DNA of 64,000 nt from Variovorax sp. Root473 (lineage in GTDB: Bacteria > Pseudomonadota > Gammaproteobacteria > Burkholderiales > Burkholderiaceae_C), in assembly GCF_001426505.1 (NCBI RefSeq), contig NZ_LMEV01000019.1:245961-309960 (forward strand), in the 5' to 3' direction. This document shows, one piece after another, positions 44,339-55,827 of the stretch. How positions within the stretch are numbered: position 1 is the stretch's first letter; each line of letters begins with the position of its first letter. A program made the translations under genes and the position numbers. The notes under the pieces are model-generated. The model was not told where the DNA came from and ran no database searches. It was given only the letters and a program-made list of their open reading frames with translations.

Positions 44339-46015
44339 ATGAAAAAACGCGAAAATACAATCTCGGCCTTTGCTGACAAAAGTCACGAACCTACGGACCT
44401 CCAGCCTGTGACCGATTTCTCTTCCCCAGCGGCCGCGCCGGCCACCGATTGCGATGTGCTGATCGTCGGCGGTGGCATCAACGGCTGCGGCATTGCGCGC
44501 GACCTGGCCGGCCGGGGCTGGCGCGTGGTCCTGTGCGAGAAGGACGACCTGGCCTCGCACACGTCGTCGTCTTCCACCAAGCTGATTCATGGCGGCCTGC
44601 GCTACCTGGAGTACTACGAGTTCTCGCTGGTGCGCAAGGCGCTGCAGGAGCGCGAGGTGCTGCTCAAGAGCGCGCCGCACATCATGTGGCCGCTGCGCTT
44701 CGTGATGCCGCACGACCCCTCGATGCGCCCGGCCTGGATGATCCGCATCGGCCTGTTCATGTACGACCACCTGGCCAAGCGCGAGGTGCTGCCGCCGTCG
44801 CGCGGCATCGACCTGCGTCAGCACCCGGCCGGCGCGCCGCTCAAGGCTCAGTACAAGCGCGGCTTCGTGTACTCGGACGGCTGGGTCGACGACGCGCGGC
44901 TCGTGGTGCTCAACGCCATCGATGCGCGTTCGAAGGGCGCCGAAGTGCTCACGCGCACGCGCTGCATCCATGCGCAGCGTGGCGATGACGGCTGGGTCGC
45001 GACGCTCGAAGGCCCCGATGGCGCGCACCGCACCGTGCGTGCGCGTGCCGTGGTGAACGCGGCCGGCCCGTGGGCCGAATCCTTCCTGCGCGGCGTGGCC
45101 CAGTCGGCGCGCGGCGAGGCGCTGGCCACCAAGAGCCTGCGGCTCGTGAAGGGCAGCCACATCATCGTGCCGCGCCTGTTCGACCACGACCACGCCTACA
45201 TCTTCCAGAACCCCGACAAGCGGATCATCTTCGCCATCCCCTACCAGGGCGCGTTCACGCTGATCGGCACCACCGACATCGAGATCAGCGGCGACGACCC
45301 CGGCGGCGCGCGCATCGCGCAGGAAGAAATCGACTACCTCTGCACCCAGGCCAGCCGCTACTTCGACAAGGCCATCGTGCCGGCCGACGTGGTCTGGACC
45401 TACTCGGGCGTGCGCCCGCTGCTGGACGACGCCTCGGGCGACCCCTCGGCCGTCACGCGCGACTACCTGCTCGAGTCGAACACCACCGCCGCACCGCTGC
45501 TGTCGGTGTGGGGCGGCAAGATCACCACCTTCCGCAAGCTCGCGGAAGACGCGGCCGACGAGGTCGGCAAGATGCTCGGCCAGTCGAATGCCCAGCGCCC
45601 GGCCTGGACCGACGGCGCCTTCCTGGCCGGCGGCGACCTGTCGGCCTGGATCGGCGCCCCCAAGCGCCCCGACGACGACTTCGCCCGCTTCGTGGCCGCC
45701 GTGCAGGCGAAGTACCCCTGGCTCGATGCCCAGGTCGCGCTGCGGCTGGCGCGCGGCTACGGCGCGCGCGTGGCCGAGCTGGTCGGCGAGGCGCAGTCGC
45801 TCGCCGACATGGGCGCCGAGGTCGCGCCCGGCCTGTACGAACGCGAGCTGCGCTTCCTGCAGGCGCGCGAATGGGCCGTGAGCTCGGACGACGTGCTCTG
45901 GCGACGCACCAAGCTCGGCCTGCACTACACGCCCGCCGAACGCGAGCAGGTGGCGATCTGGCTGCAGGCCCACGCAACGAACAACAACGACACCGTGGAA
46001 GTGGAGGTGAGCTGA
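44339..46015 (+). CDS. glpD: Glycerol-3-phosphate dehydrogenase (aerobic, FAD)
   Basis: GlpD oxidises sn-glycerol-3-phosphate to dihydroxyacetone phosphate at the inner membrane and passes electrons to ubiquinone. The 558-residue protein has the FAD-binding CDVLIVGGGINGCGIARDLA near residues 38-57, SSSTKLIHGGLRYLEYYEF, and YSGVRPLLDD; the C-terminal DAO_C domain follows. The first 36 residues are a non-conserved extension. ATG 44339 has AAAAGGAA six bases upstream. The stop codon overlaps the glpS start (TGATG), so it is co-translated with the importer. Confidence 0.96.
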   Translation: MKKRENTISAFADKSHEPTDLQPVTDFSSPAAAPATDCDVLIVGGGINGCGIARDLAGRGWRVVLCEKDDLASHTSSSSTKLIHGGLRYLEYYEFSLVRKALQEREVLLKSAPHIMWPLRFVMPHDPSMRPAWMIRIGLFMYDHLAKREVLPPSRGIDLRQHPAGAPLKAQYKRGFVYSDGWVDDARLVVLNAIDARSKGAEVLTRTRCIHAQRGDDGWVATLEGPDGAHRTVRARAVVNAAGPWAESFLRGVAQSARGEALATKSLRLVKGSHIIVPRLFDHDHAYIFQNPDKRIIFAIPYQGAFTLIGTTDIEISGDDPGGARIAQEEIDYLCTQASRYFDKAIVPADVVWTYSGVRPLLDDASGDPSAVTRDYLLESNTTAAPLLSVWGGKITTFRKLAEDAADEVGKMLGQSNAQRPAWTDGAFLAGGDLSAWIGAPKRPDDDFARFVAAVQAKYPWLDAQVALRLARGYGARVAELVGEAQSLADMGAEVAPGLYERELRFLQAREWAVSSDDVLWRRTKLGLHYTPAEREQVAIWLQAHATNNNDTVEVEVS

Positions 46016-47088
46016 TGCAGCTGACTCTGGAGCGCGTCACCAAGAAGGTCGGCGCGCACACCTGGCTCTACGAGCAGAGCATCGCGCCGAAGAGCGGCGC
46101 GGTGACCGTGCTGCTCGGGGCCACGCAGGCCGGCAAGACCAGCCTGATGCGCCTGATGGCCGGGCTCGACACGCCGAGCACGGGCCGTGTGCTGGTGGAC
46201 GGCAAGGACGTCACCGGCACACCGGTGCGCGAGCGCAATGTCGCGATGGTCTACCAGCAGTTCATCAACTACCCCTCGCTCAAGGTGTTCGACAACATCG
46301 CCTCGCCGCTGAAGCTGCGCGGCGAATCGAACATCGATGCGCGGGTGAAGGCGCTGGCCGACAAGCTGCACATCGGCATGTTCCTGGGCCGCCTGCCGGC
46401 TGAACTCTCGGGTGGCCAGCAGCAGCGCGTGGCGCTGGCGCGCGCGCTCGCCAAGAACGCGCCGCTCATGCTGCTCGACGAGCCGCTGGTCAACCTGGAC
46501 TACAAGCTGCGCGAAGGCCTGCGCGAAGAACTCACGCAGCTCTTCGCCACCGGCGACTCGACCGTCATCTACGCCACCACCGAGCCCGGCGAAGCGCTGC
46601 TGCTGGGCGGCTACACGGCCGTGATGGACGCCGGCGAGCTGCTGCAGTACGGCCCGACCGCCGAGGTGTTCCATGCGCCGCAGTCGCTGCGCGTGGCGCG
46701 CGCCTTCAGCGATCCGCCGATGAACCTGCTGGCGGGCACGGCGGCGGCCGGCCGCGTGCAACTGGCGGGCGGGCCCGCGCTGGCGCTGGCCTTGCCTGAC
46801 AGCGTGTCGGGCACGGTCACGGTCGGCCTGCGCGCGAGCGCATTGAATGTCGACGCGGGGGAGGGCGACATCGCCTTGCCGGGCAAGGTGGAGCTGGCCG
46901 AGATCTCGGGCTCCGACACCTTCGTGCACGTCGAGACCGCGGTGGGCGAACTGGTGGCGCAGCTCACCGGTGTGCACCGCTTCGAGCTGGGCGCTTCGAT
47001 CACGCTGTACTTCAGCGCGTCGCAGGCCTATGTGTTCGATGCCAGTGAAAAGCTGGCACTGGCGCCGGCTTGGCGCAAAGGAGCTTGA
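46015..47088 (+). CDS. glpS: Glycerol ABC importer ATPase GlpS
   Basis: This 357-residue MalK/UgpC-type ATPase has a slightly unusual Walker A (LGATQAGKTSLMRL), Q-loop VYQQFINYPSL, intact signature LSGGQQQRVALARALA and Walker B LMLLDEPLVNLDYKL, plus a C-terminal TOBE region. The H-loop position reads VIYATTEPGEALL, so the catalytic His is Thr. It pairs with the ATPase at 47090, whose own signature is degenerate. The order glpD-S-T-P-Q-U-V matches the glycerol operon described in Rhizobium leguminosarum. The name here should not be confused with any E. coli glp gene. Confidence 0.88.
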   Translation: MQLTLERVTKKVGAHTWLYEQSIAPKSGAVTVLLGATQAGKTSLMRLMAGLDTPSTGRVLVDGKDVTGTPVRERNVAMVYQQFINYPSLKVFDNIASPLKLRGESNIDARVKALADKLHIGMFLGRLPAELSGGQQQRVALARALAKNAPLMLLDEPLVNLDYKLREGLREELTQLFATGDSTVIYATTEPGEALLLGGYTAVMDAGELLQYGPTAEVFHAPQSLRVARAFSDPPMNLLAGTAAAGRVQLAGGPALALALPDSVSGTVTVGLRASALNVDAGEGDIALPGKVELAEISGSDTFVHVETAVGELVAQLTGVHRFELGASITLYFSASQAYVFDASEKLALAPAWRKGA

Positions 47089-47089
47089 G

Positions 47090-48160
47090 ATGGCACGCAT
47101 CGATCTCGACCTGGCCCACGCCTACCGCGCCAACCCCACGCAGGACAGCGACTACGCGCTGCTGCCGCTCAAGATGAGCTTCCGCGATGGTGGCGCGTAT
47201 GCGCTGCTCGGCCCCTCGGGCTGCGGCAAGACGACCATGCTGAACATCATCTCGGGCCTGCTCGTGCCGTCGCAGGGCAGCGTGAGCTTCGATGGCCGCG
47301 ACATGACGCGCGCCACGCCGCAGGAGCGCAACATCGCGCAGGTGTTCCAGTTCCCGGTGATCTACGACACCATGACCGTGGCCGAGAACCTCGCGTTTCC
47401 GCTGCGCAACCGCAAGGTGCCCGAAGACCAGATCAGGAAGCGCGTCGGCGAGATCGCCGAAATGCTCGACATGAGCGGCCAGCTCAACCAGCGCGCCGCG
47501 GGCCTGGCGGCCGACGCCAAGCAGAAGATTTCGCTGGGCCGCGGCCTGGTGCGCAGCGACGTGTCGGCGGTGCTGTTCGACGAACCGCTCACCGTGATCG
47601 ATCCGCACCTGAAGTGGCAGCTGCGCCGCAAGCTCAAGCAGATCCACCGCGAGCTCAAGCTCACGCTGATCTACGTCACGCACGACCAGGTTGAAGCGCT
47701 CACCTTCGCCGAAGAGGTGGTGGTCATGACGCGCGGCAAGGCCGTGCAGGTGGGCAGCGCCGAGGCGCTGTTCGAGCGGCCGGCCCACACCTTCGTCGGC
47801 CATTTCATCGGCTCGCCGGGCATGAACTTCCTGTCGGCCCACAGCGCCAACGGTGCGCTCGAAGTGGCGGGCACGCCGCTGGTGCCCACGCGCGAGCTGC
47901 CGCCCGGCGCACTCAAGATCGGCATTCGGCCCGAGTACCTGCGCCTGTCGAACGCGGGGGCGGCCGGCGCCGTGCCGGCGGTGGTGCAGCAGGTGCAGGA
48001 CGTCGGCACGCACGCGATGCTCAGCGCCGAAGTCGACGGCGGCGTGGTCAAGGTGCGCATGCATTCGGACGAACAGCCGCCCTCGGTGGGCGACACGGTG
48101 TGGCTGCGGGTGCTCGACACCCACACCTGCTACTACAAGGACGAGGAACTGGTCGCATGA
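47090..48160 (+). CDS. glpT: Glycerol ABC importer ATPase GlpT (Rhizobium nomenclature)
   Basis: This 356-residue ATPase has Walker A LLGPSGCGKTTMLNII, Q-loop VFQFPVIYDTM, Walker B AVLFDEPLTVIDPHL and H-loop IYVTHDQVEALTFA. The ABC signature is LAADAKQKISLGRGLV instead of LSGGQ. Together with GlpS, which keeps the signature but lacks the H-loop His, it should form a heterodimer with one canonical and one degenerate ATP site. It starts one base after the glpS stop. This GlpT is not the E. coli glycerol-3-phosphate antiporter of the same name. Confidence 0.88.
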   Translation: MARIDLDLAHAYRANPTQDSDYALLPLKMSFRDGGAYALLGPSGCGKTTMLNIISGLLVPSQGSVSFDGRDMTRATPQERNIAQVFQFPVIYDTMTVAENLAFPLRNRKVPEDQIRKRVGEIAEMLDMSGQLNQRAAGLAADAKQKISLGRGLVRSDVSAVLFDEPLTVIDPHLKWQLRRKLKQIHRELKLTLIYVTHDQVEALTFAEEVVVMTRGKAVQVGSAEALFERPAHTFVGHFIGSPGMNFLSAHSANGALEVAGTPLVPTRELPPGALKIGIRPEYLRLSNAGAAGAVPAVVQQVQDVGTHAMLSAEVDGGVVKVRMHSDEQPPSVGDTVWLRVLDTHTCYYKDEELVA

Positions 48161-48214
48161 GCGCAGCGCAGGGCCGCCCCAAGCAAGCTCGCACCGCAGT
48201 GCGAAGCACGGAGG
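48161..48214 (-). repeat. Partial GC-rich intergenic repeat
   Basis: The minus strand reads GTGCTTCGC near 48203-48211 and CTTGGGGCGGCCC near 48171-48183. Both blocks occur in the same order in the element at 55743-55825. It fills the gap between glpT and glpP and ends just before the GGAGG ribosome binding site of glpP. Confidence 0.45.
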
Positions 48215-48221
48215 TATTCGA

Positions 48222-49108
<887 letters not shown>

Positions 49109-49112
<4 letters not shown>

Positions 49113-49921
49113 ACGAAAAGCGATTCCACAAGCGCAGCATCTTCCTGGTGCTGTACATCCTGTTCGCGCTGTTGCCCATCTACTGGATGGTCAACATGAG
49201 CTTCAAGACGAACGAAGAGATCCTGTCGAGCTTCTCGTTCTTCCCGACCGAGCTGACCTGGGCGAACTACGCGCGCATCTTCACCGACGAGTCGTGGTAC
49301 TCGGGCTACATCAACAGCCTGATCTATGTGGCGATCAACACGGCGATCTCGCTCACCGTGGCGCTGCCGGCGGCGTATGCGTTCTCGCGCTATTCGTTTC
49401 TGGGCGACAAGCACGTTTTCTTCTGGCTGCTCACCAACCGCATGACGCCGCCCGCGGTGTTCCTGCTGCCGTTCTTCCAGCTGTACAGCACCGTCGGCCT
49501 GATGGACACGCACCTGGGCGTGGCGCTGGCGCACCTGCTGTTCAACGTGCCGCTGGCGGTGTGGATTCTCGAAGGCTTCATGAGCGGCATCCCGCGCGAG
49601 ATCGACGAGACGGCGTACATCGATGGCTACTCGTTCCCGCGCTTCTTCCTCACCATCTTCCTGCCGCTCATCAAGGCCGGCGTGGGCGTGGCGGCGTTCT
49701 TCTGCTTCATGTTCAGCTGGGTCGAGCTGCTCTTGGCGCGCACGCTCACGAGCGTGAACGCCAAGCCGATCGTGGCGACGATGACGCGCACGGTGAGCGC
49801 GTCGGGCATGGACTGGGCGACGCTGGCCGCGGCCGGCGTGCTCACCATCGTGCCGGGCGCGATCGTGATCTGGTTCGTGCGCCACTACATCGCAAAAGGC
49901 TTTGCGATGGGCCGCGTCTAA
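49109..49921 (+). CDS. glpQ: Glycerol ABC importer permease GlpQ (Rhizobium nomenclature)
   Basis: The 270-residue CUT1/MalG-type permease has a first helix IFLVLYILFALLPIYWMVNM, several further helices and the EAA motif IPREIDETAYIDGYSFPRFF. It overlaps glpP by four bases. Together they carry glycerol across the inner membrane. It is unrelated to the E. coli glycerophosphodiesterase of the same name. Confidence 0.92.
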
Positions 49922-49933
49922 GGAGACCAAGAC

Positions 49934-50242
49934 ATGTTCGACTGGATGGTCTGGACCACCCCCGTGGCCGTTTTCTTCACCTGCATCGCGCTCATGCTGG
50001 TCGGCATGACCGTGTGGGAAATCAAGTCGCCCACCGTCATGCGGCGCGGCTGGCTGCCCATTGCCACCACGCGCGGCGACCGGCTGTTCATCGGCCTGCT
50101 GTCCGCGGCGTATGTGAACCTGATCTTCGTCGGCCTGGCCGGCAAGATGCAGGAGTGGCTGAGCCTGGAGGCGGAGCCCTCGATCTGGATCGGCTTCGTG
50201 CTGTCGATGCTCGTTCTTGCCCTGGTCATGCGCAAAGGCTAG
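49934..50242 (+). CDS. glpU: DUF2160 small membrane protein GlpU
   Basis: The 102-residue protein has three hydrophobic segments (WTTPVAVFFTCIALMLVGM, LFIGLLSAAYVNLIFVGLAG and IWIGFVLSMLVLALVM) joined by short basic loops. It matches DUF2160, which is found almost only in this glycerol ABC operon between the permease and binding-protein genes. Its molecular role is unknown; it may stabilise the permease complex. It has a GGAG site 12 bases after glpQ. Confidence 0.88.
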   Translation: MFDWMVWTTPVAVFFTCIALMLVGMTVWEIKSPTVMRRGWLPIATTRGDRLFIGLLSAAYVNLIFVGLAGKMQEWLSLEAEPSIWIGFVLSMLVLALVMRKG

Positions 50243-50266
50243 GTTCACGGATTTCACCCACGCGTC

Positions 50267-50290
50267 CGGCTCTCCGCCTCCCCGGAGCCG
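50267..50290 (+). promoter_or_regulatory. Hairpin before glpV
   Basis: CGGCTC (50267-50272) can pair with GAGCCG (50285-50290) in the 89-base gap between glpU and glpV. Hairpins at such positions often stabilise the binding-protein mRNA or reduce read-through, but the stem is only six pairs. Confidence 0.35.
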
Positions 50291-50331
50291 CGATGAAAAA
50301 ACCGGGGAAGCACAACCGAGGAGACATATTC

Positions 50332-52062
<1,731 letters not shown>

Positions 52063-52091
52063 CCAGCGCTTCGCCAGCAGCAATTGCAAAC

Positions 52092-52122
52092 AAGGGCCGT
52101 GCCGCAGGGGGCGGCCCTTTTT
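52092..52122 (+). terminator. Rho-independent terminator of the glp operon
   Basis: AAGGGCCG (52092-52099) pairs with CGGCCCTT (52112-52119), giving an eight-base-pair stem with a 12-base loop, followed by a run of five T (52118-52122). It lies 30 bases after the glpV stop. Confidence 0.85.
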
Positions 52123-52230
52123 CGCGTTCTGGCGGAATGGTTCGTCGGATTCGCGCGACGTCATGACCAATGGCAGATGCACCTTTGAAATGCTTCGCTT
52201 ACATTCGACGGCCCCCGCCACGCCCCGCCT

Positions 52231-53235
52231 GTGAATCCAAGTTCTCCCAGCCCCTCCGCCAGCCCTCCTGCCACCCCGAGCGCGCGTGCCAAACGCGTCC
52301 TGCTGATCCAGTACTCGCAGACCGGGCAGCTCGACCGCGTGGCCGGGCAGATCGCCGCGCCGCTGCGCGCCGACCCGGGCATCGAACTGCACGTGGAAAC
52401 GCTGCGGCCGCTGCAGCGCTTTCCCTTTCCCTGGCCCTTCCTGACCTTCTTCGACGCCTTCCCGGAGTCGGCCCACATGAAGCCGGGCCCGCTGGCGCCG
52501 CTCACGCTCACGGGCGACGAAGAGTTCGACCTCGTCATCCTCCCGTACCAGGTCTGGTTCCTGGCGCCCGCGCAGCCGATCGCGGCCTTTTTGCAGCACC
52601 CCGTGGCGGCGCGGCTGCTCAAGGGAAAACCCGTGGTTACGGTCATTGCCTGCCGCAACATGTGGCTGCTGGCCCACGAAAAGCTCAAGGGCCTGCTCGC
52701 CGCCACCGGCGCGCGCCTGATCGACAACGTGGTGCTCACCGACCCGGGCCCTACGCTGGCCACCTTCTTCACCACGCCGGCCTGGCTCATCTGGGGCCGC
52801 AAGCGCGGCTTCTGGGGCATGCCCGACGCGGGGCTGAGCGAAGCGCAGATCCGCGGCTGCGGCCGCTTCGGCCGGGCCCTGCGCGACGCGCTGCACGAGG
52901 GCCGCGAACGCGGCGATGCGCCCCTGCTGGCCGGGCTGGGCGCGGTGCGGGCCGACGCGCGGCTGCTCATCAGCGAGAAGGCCGGCACCCGCAGCTTCTT
53001 TCTCTGGGGCAAGCTCATCATGGCGGCCGGCGGGCCGGGCGCGGCGGCGCGCAAGCCGCTGCTCTTGCTGTACGTGCTGTTTCTGCTGGCGCTGATCGTC
53101 ACCGTCGTGCCGGTGAGCCTGACGCTGCAGGCCCTGCTGCGGCCGTTGTTCCGAGGGTGGCTGACTAAAATGACGGCTCAATTCGAGCGCCCGTCGGGCT
53201 CTGCCACGGACCGCCTCCCTCTTTATGACGACTGA
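52231..53235 (+). CDS. Flavodoxin-fold, membrane-anchored DarA-like protein
   Basis: The 334-residue protein starts at GTG 52231. It has a flavodoxin-like N-terminus (RVLLIQYSQTGQLDRVAGQI) with a phosphate-binding T/S-x-T-G loop, the segment FDLVILPYQVWFLAPAQPIA, and a C-terminal hydrophobic segment (PLLLLYVLFLLALIVTVVPV) that probably anchors it in the membrane. It resembles proteins annotated as DarA, a partner of the DarB ketosynthase in dialkylresorcinol biosynthesis. It is the first gene of the cluster and overlaps the next gene by 11 bases. A redox or aromatase role is possible; the assignment is by family memory, not alignment. The start has no strong ribosome binding site. Confidence 0.65.
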   Translation: MNPSSPSPSASPPATPSARAKRVLLIQYSQTGQLDRVAGQIAAPLRADPGIELHVETLRPLQRFPFPWPFLTFFDAFPESAHMKPGPLAPLTLTGDEEFDLVILPYQVWFLAPAQPIAAFLQHPVAARLLKGKPVVTVIACRNMWLLAHEKLKGLLAATGARLIDNVVLTDPGPTLATFFTTPAWLIWGRKRGFWGMPDAGLSEAQIRGCGRFGRALRDALHEGRERGDAPLLAGLGAVRADARLLISEKAGTRSFFLWGKLIMAAGGPGAAARKPLLLLYVLFLLALIVTVVPVSLTLQALLRPLFRGWLTKMTAQFERPSGSATDRLPLYDD

Positions 53236-54361
53236 TGTTTTCCTGACCCGCACCGCTGCCTTCCTGCCTTTTTCTCCGGTCAGCAACGAAGACATCGAAG
53301 AAGTGCTGGGTCGCATCGGCGGCAAGGTGTCGCGTGCGCGACGCCTCATCCTGCGCAGCAACGGCATCCAGTCGCGCCACTACGCCATCGACCGCGCCAC
53401 CGGCCAGCTGGCCATGACCAACGCGCAGCTCACCGCCGCGGCCATCCGCGCGCTGGGCGACGACATCGGCCCGGTCGACTGCCTGGCCACCGGCACCTCG
53501 CTGCCCGACCAGCTCATGCCCAACCACGCGGTGATGGTGCACGGCGAACTGGGCTGGCCCCGACTCGAGGTGGTCGCCTGCGCCGGCATCTGCCTGGCCG
53601 GCGCGGCGGCGCTCAAGCATGCGTGGCTCTCGGTGCGCGCGGGCGATGCGCGGTGTGCGGTCGCCACGGGCTCCGAGCTGGCCTCGGCCGTGATGCGCGG
53701 CATCAACTTCGAGGCCGAGCTCGAACACAAGATCGAAGCGCTCGAAGCGCGCCCCGAGATCGCCTTCGAGAAAGACTTCCTGCGCTGGATGCTGTCCGAC
53801 GGCGCCGGCGCGGTGCTGCTGGAGCGCGAGCCGCGCGGGCCGCTGTCGCTGCGCGTCGAGTGGATCGAGCTGTCGTCGGCGGCGCACGAGCTGCCGGTGT
53901 GCATGTATGCCGGCGCCGACAAGAACGAGCAGGGCGGCCTCGACGGCTGGGCCCGCACCTCGCCGGCCGACTGGCAGCGCGACTCGACCTTCGCGGTCAA
54001 GCAGGACGTGCGCCTGCTCAACGACAACATCGTGCGCGCCACGCTGACCGAGCCGCTCGCGGCCCTCATCGAGCGCCGCGGGCTCAAGACCGACGACATC
54101 GACTGGTTTTTGCCGCACCTGTCGTCGCACTATTTCGTCGAGCCCGTGGCCGCCAGCCTGGCCGCGCTGGGCCTGCCGATTCCGCGCGAGCGCTGGTTCA
54201 GCAACCTCGCGACCAAGGGCAACACAGGCTCGGCCTCGCCGTACATCATGCTCGACGAGCTGTTCCGATCGGGCCGTATCAAGCCTGGCCAGAAGCTCCT
54301 GATGTTCGTGCCCGAAAGCGGTCGCTTTTCGAGCGGCTTCATCTACCTGGAGGCTGTGTAG
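53225..54361 (+). CDS. Beta-ketoacyl-ACP synthase III-like (DarB-like)
   Basis: The 378-residue thiolase-fold enzyme shows the KAS III catalytic Cys119 in VVACAGICLAGAAAL. The His lies in WFLPHLSSHYF (about residue 298) and the Asn in NLATKGNTGSAS (about 332), so the full Cys-His-Asn triad is present. KAS III enzymes condense an acyl-CoA or acyl-ACP with malonyl-ACP. In dialkylresorcinol pathways DarB of this type joins two beta-ketoacyl units. It overlaps the upstream DarA-like gene and lies in a cluster with its own ACP and ketosynthase, so it is likely a specialised-metabolite enzyme rather than the housekeeping FabH. Confidence 0.88.
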   Translation: MTTDVFLTRTAAFLPFSPVSNEDIEEVLGRIGGKVSRARRLILRSNGIQSRHYAIDRATGQLAMTNAQLTAAAIRALGDDIGPVDCLATGTSLPDQLMPNHAVMVHGELGWPRLEVVACAGICLAGAAALKHAWLSVRAGDARCAVATGSELASAVMRGINFEAELEHKIEALEARPEIAFEKDFLRWMLSDGAGAVLLEREPRGPLSLRVEWIELSSAAHELPVCMYAGADKNEQGGLDGWARTSPADWQRDSTFAVKQDVRLLNDNIVRATLTEPLAALIERRGLKTDDIDWFLPHLSSHYFVEPVAASLAALGLPIPRERWFSNLATKGNTGSASPYIMLDELFRSGRIKPGQKLLMFVPESGRFSSGFIYLEAV

Positions 54362-54363
54362 CC

Positions 54364-54759
54364 ATGGACCTCGATGCCGTGCCACAGGAGGGCAACGCGA
54401 CCCTCGCCGGCCATTCCAAGCTGATGTACGCCCGCGATGCGCAGGGCCGCGTCGTCACCACCACCTCGAAGGGCTGGGAGGCGGAAGAGATCGTCACCAG
54501 CCACGCGGTCGACGTGCTGGTCGAGCAGGCGCAGGAGGCCAGGGCGCGCGTGAAGGCCGGACTGGCCTCGCCGCTCGAATACTGGATGTACGAGCGCCGC
54601 ATGGACGTGGCGCTGCTCTCGCAGACCAGCGGCTTCTGGCAGTGGCGTGTGCGCCGCCACCTGCAGCCGCGCCATTTCGCCGCGCTGTCGCCGGCCCAGC
54701 TGGCCCGCTACGGCCAGGCGCTGGGGCTGTCCGTTTCCACCCTGCAAGGCTTGCCGTGA
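54364..54759 (+). CDS. Small conserved-looking protein of unknown function
   Basis: The 131-residue cytoplasmic protein begins two bases after the KAS III-like gene and overlaps the BtrH-like gene by four bases. It contains EEIVTSHAVDVLVEQAQEAR (a helix), SPLEYWMYERRMDVALLSQT and a basic, aromatic stretch GFWQWRVRRHLQ. It has no membrane segment, signal peptide or recognisable catalytic motif. Its tight coupling on both sides suggests a structural or accessory part of the biosynthetic complex. Confidence 0.7.
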   Translation: MDLDAVPQEGNATLAGHSKLMYARDAQGRVVTTTSKGWEAEEIVTSHAVDVLVEQAQEARARVKAGLASPLEYWMYERRMDVALLSQTSGFWQWRVRRHLQPRHFAALSPAQLARYGQALGLSVSTLQGLP

Positions 54760-55736
54760 ACTTCCAGCACCAACAGGCGGCGCACTGCGAAAGCGGCGTC
54801 ATCTCCAGCCTCATGCGCCACCACGGCGCGCCGATGAGCGAGGCGATGGCGCTGGGGTTGTCGTCGGCGCTGTCGTTCGCCTACCTGCCGTTCATCAAGC
54901 TGTCGGGCCTGCCGCTCATCTCGTACCGCATGCCGCCCAAGGCCATCATCAAGGGCCTGCTGGCGCCGATGGCCGCGCGCTTTCGCTTCGAGACCTTCCG
55001 CAGCCCGCAAGCGGGGCAGCAGCGGCTGGACGCGCTGCTGGCCGACGGCCAGCTCGTGGGCCTGCAGACCTCGGTCTACTGGCTGCCGTACTTTCCGCCG
55101 AACATGCGCTTTCACTTCAACGCGCACAACCTGCTGGTCTACGGCAAGGACGGCGACGACTACCTGATCAGCGACCCCGTGTTCGAGGAGCCCGTGCGCT
55201 GCGCGAGCGAAGACCTGTCGCGCGCGCGCTTCGCCAAGGGCGTGCTGGCGCCCAAGGGCCTCATGTACTACCCGCAGGCCATCGAACGCAAGGCGGTCGA
55301 TGCCGCTTCGGTGACCCAGGCCATCCGCAAGACCGTGCGCAACATGCTCGCGCCCGTGCCCATCGTGGGCGTGCGCGGCATGCGCACGCTGGCCAGGCGC
55401 ATGCAGAAGCTGTCGCCCGGCGATCCGCGCAGCGTCGACTTCATCGGCCACCTGGTGCGCATGCAGGAAGAAATCGGTACGGGCGGGGCGGGCTTTCGCT
55501 TCATCTACGCGGGCTTCCTGCAGGAGGCCGCGCAGCTGCTCGACAAGCCGCAGCTGACGCAGATGTCCGAACGCCTGATCGCCATCGGCGACGGCTGGCG
55601 CGCGTTCGCGCTCAAGGCGGCGCGCATGGTGAAAGGGCGCGAGCCCGTCGATCCCGTTGCGCTCGCCGGCAAGCTGCGCGAGCAGGCGCAGCAAGAGGAA
55701 ACCTTCTTCCGCGACCTCAAGGCCGCTGTCGCCTGA
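54756..55736 (+). CDS. BtrH N-terminal-domain acyltransferase-like protein
   Basis: The 326-residue protein starts at a GTG overlapping the previous stop. The N-terminus QQAAHCESGVISSLMRHHG carries the conserved His10-Cys11 of the BtrH N-terminal domain. The central part has LQTSVYWLPYFPPNMRFHFN and NLLVYGKDGDDYLISDPVF, as in peptidase-C39-like folds, then a C-terminal DUF4872-like helical part. In butirosin synthesis BtrH transfers an acyl group from an acyl carrier protein to an amine. Here it likely moves the product built on the cluster's own ACP to an acceptor. Confidence 0.8.
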   Translation: MNFQHQQAAHCESGVISSLMRHHGAPMSEAMALGLSSALSFAYLPFIKLSGLPLISYRMPPKAIIKGLLAPMAARFRFETFRSPQAGQQRLDALLADGQLVGLQTSVYWLPYFPPNMRFHFNAHNLLVYGKDGDDYLISDPVFEEPVRCASEDLSRARFAKGVLAPKGLMYYPQAIERKAVDAASVTQAIRKTVRNMLAPVPIVGVRGMRTLARRMQKLSPGDPRSVDFIGHLVRMQEEIGTGGAGFRFIYAGFLQEAAQLLDKPQLTQMSERLIAIGDGWRAFALKAARMVKGREPVDPVALAGKLREQAQQEETFFRDLKAAVA

Positions 55737-55742
55737 GATGGG

Positions 55743-55825
55743 AGCCCCCCGGCTTGCCACTGCGTGTGCTTCGCCACCCCCCGAGGGGGAGGCTCGGCCC
55801 GCCTTGGGGCGGCCCGGCGGTGGGC
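55743..55825 (+). repeat. GC-rich Comamonadaceae-type intergenic repeat
   Basis: An 83-base non-coding element (GCCCCCCGGCTTGCC, CGTGTGCTTCGCC, CCCCC/GGGGG inverted repeat, then CTTGGGGCGGCCC) lies between the BtrH-like gene and the ABC ATPase. Relatives occur at 41855-41928 and, partly, at 48161-48214. It is the only long gap in the cluster. Confidence 0.65.
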
Positions 55826-55827
55826 CA

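Noticed and set aside
46847..47089. Upstream extension of the glpT frame
   Set aside because: It lies inside glpS in another frame; the ATG at 47090 begins the conserved ATPase sequence.
55657..55827. Upstream extension of the ABC ATPase frame at 55828
   Set aside because: It crosses the end of the BtrH-like gene and the intergenic repeat; the conserved ATPase begins at ATG 55828.
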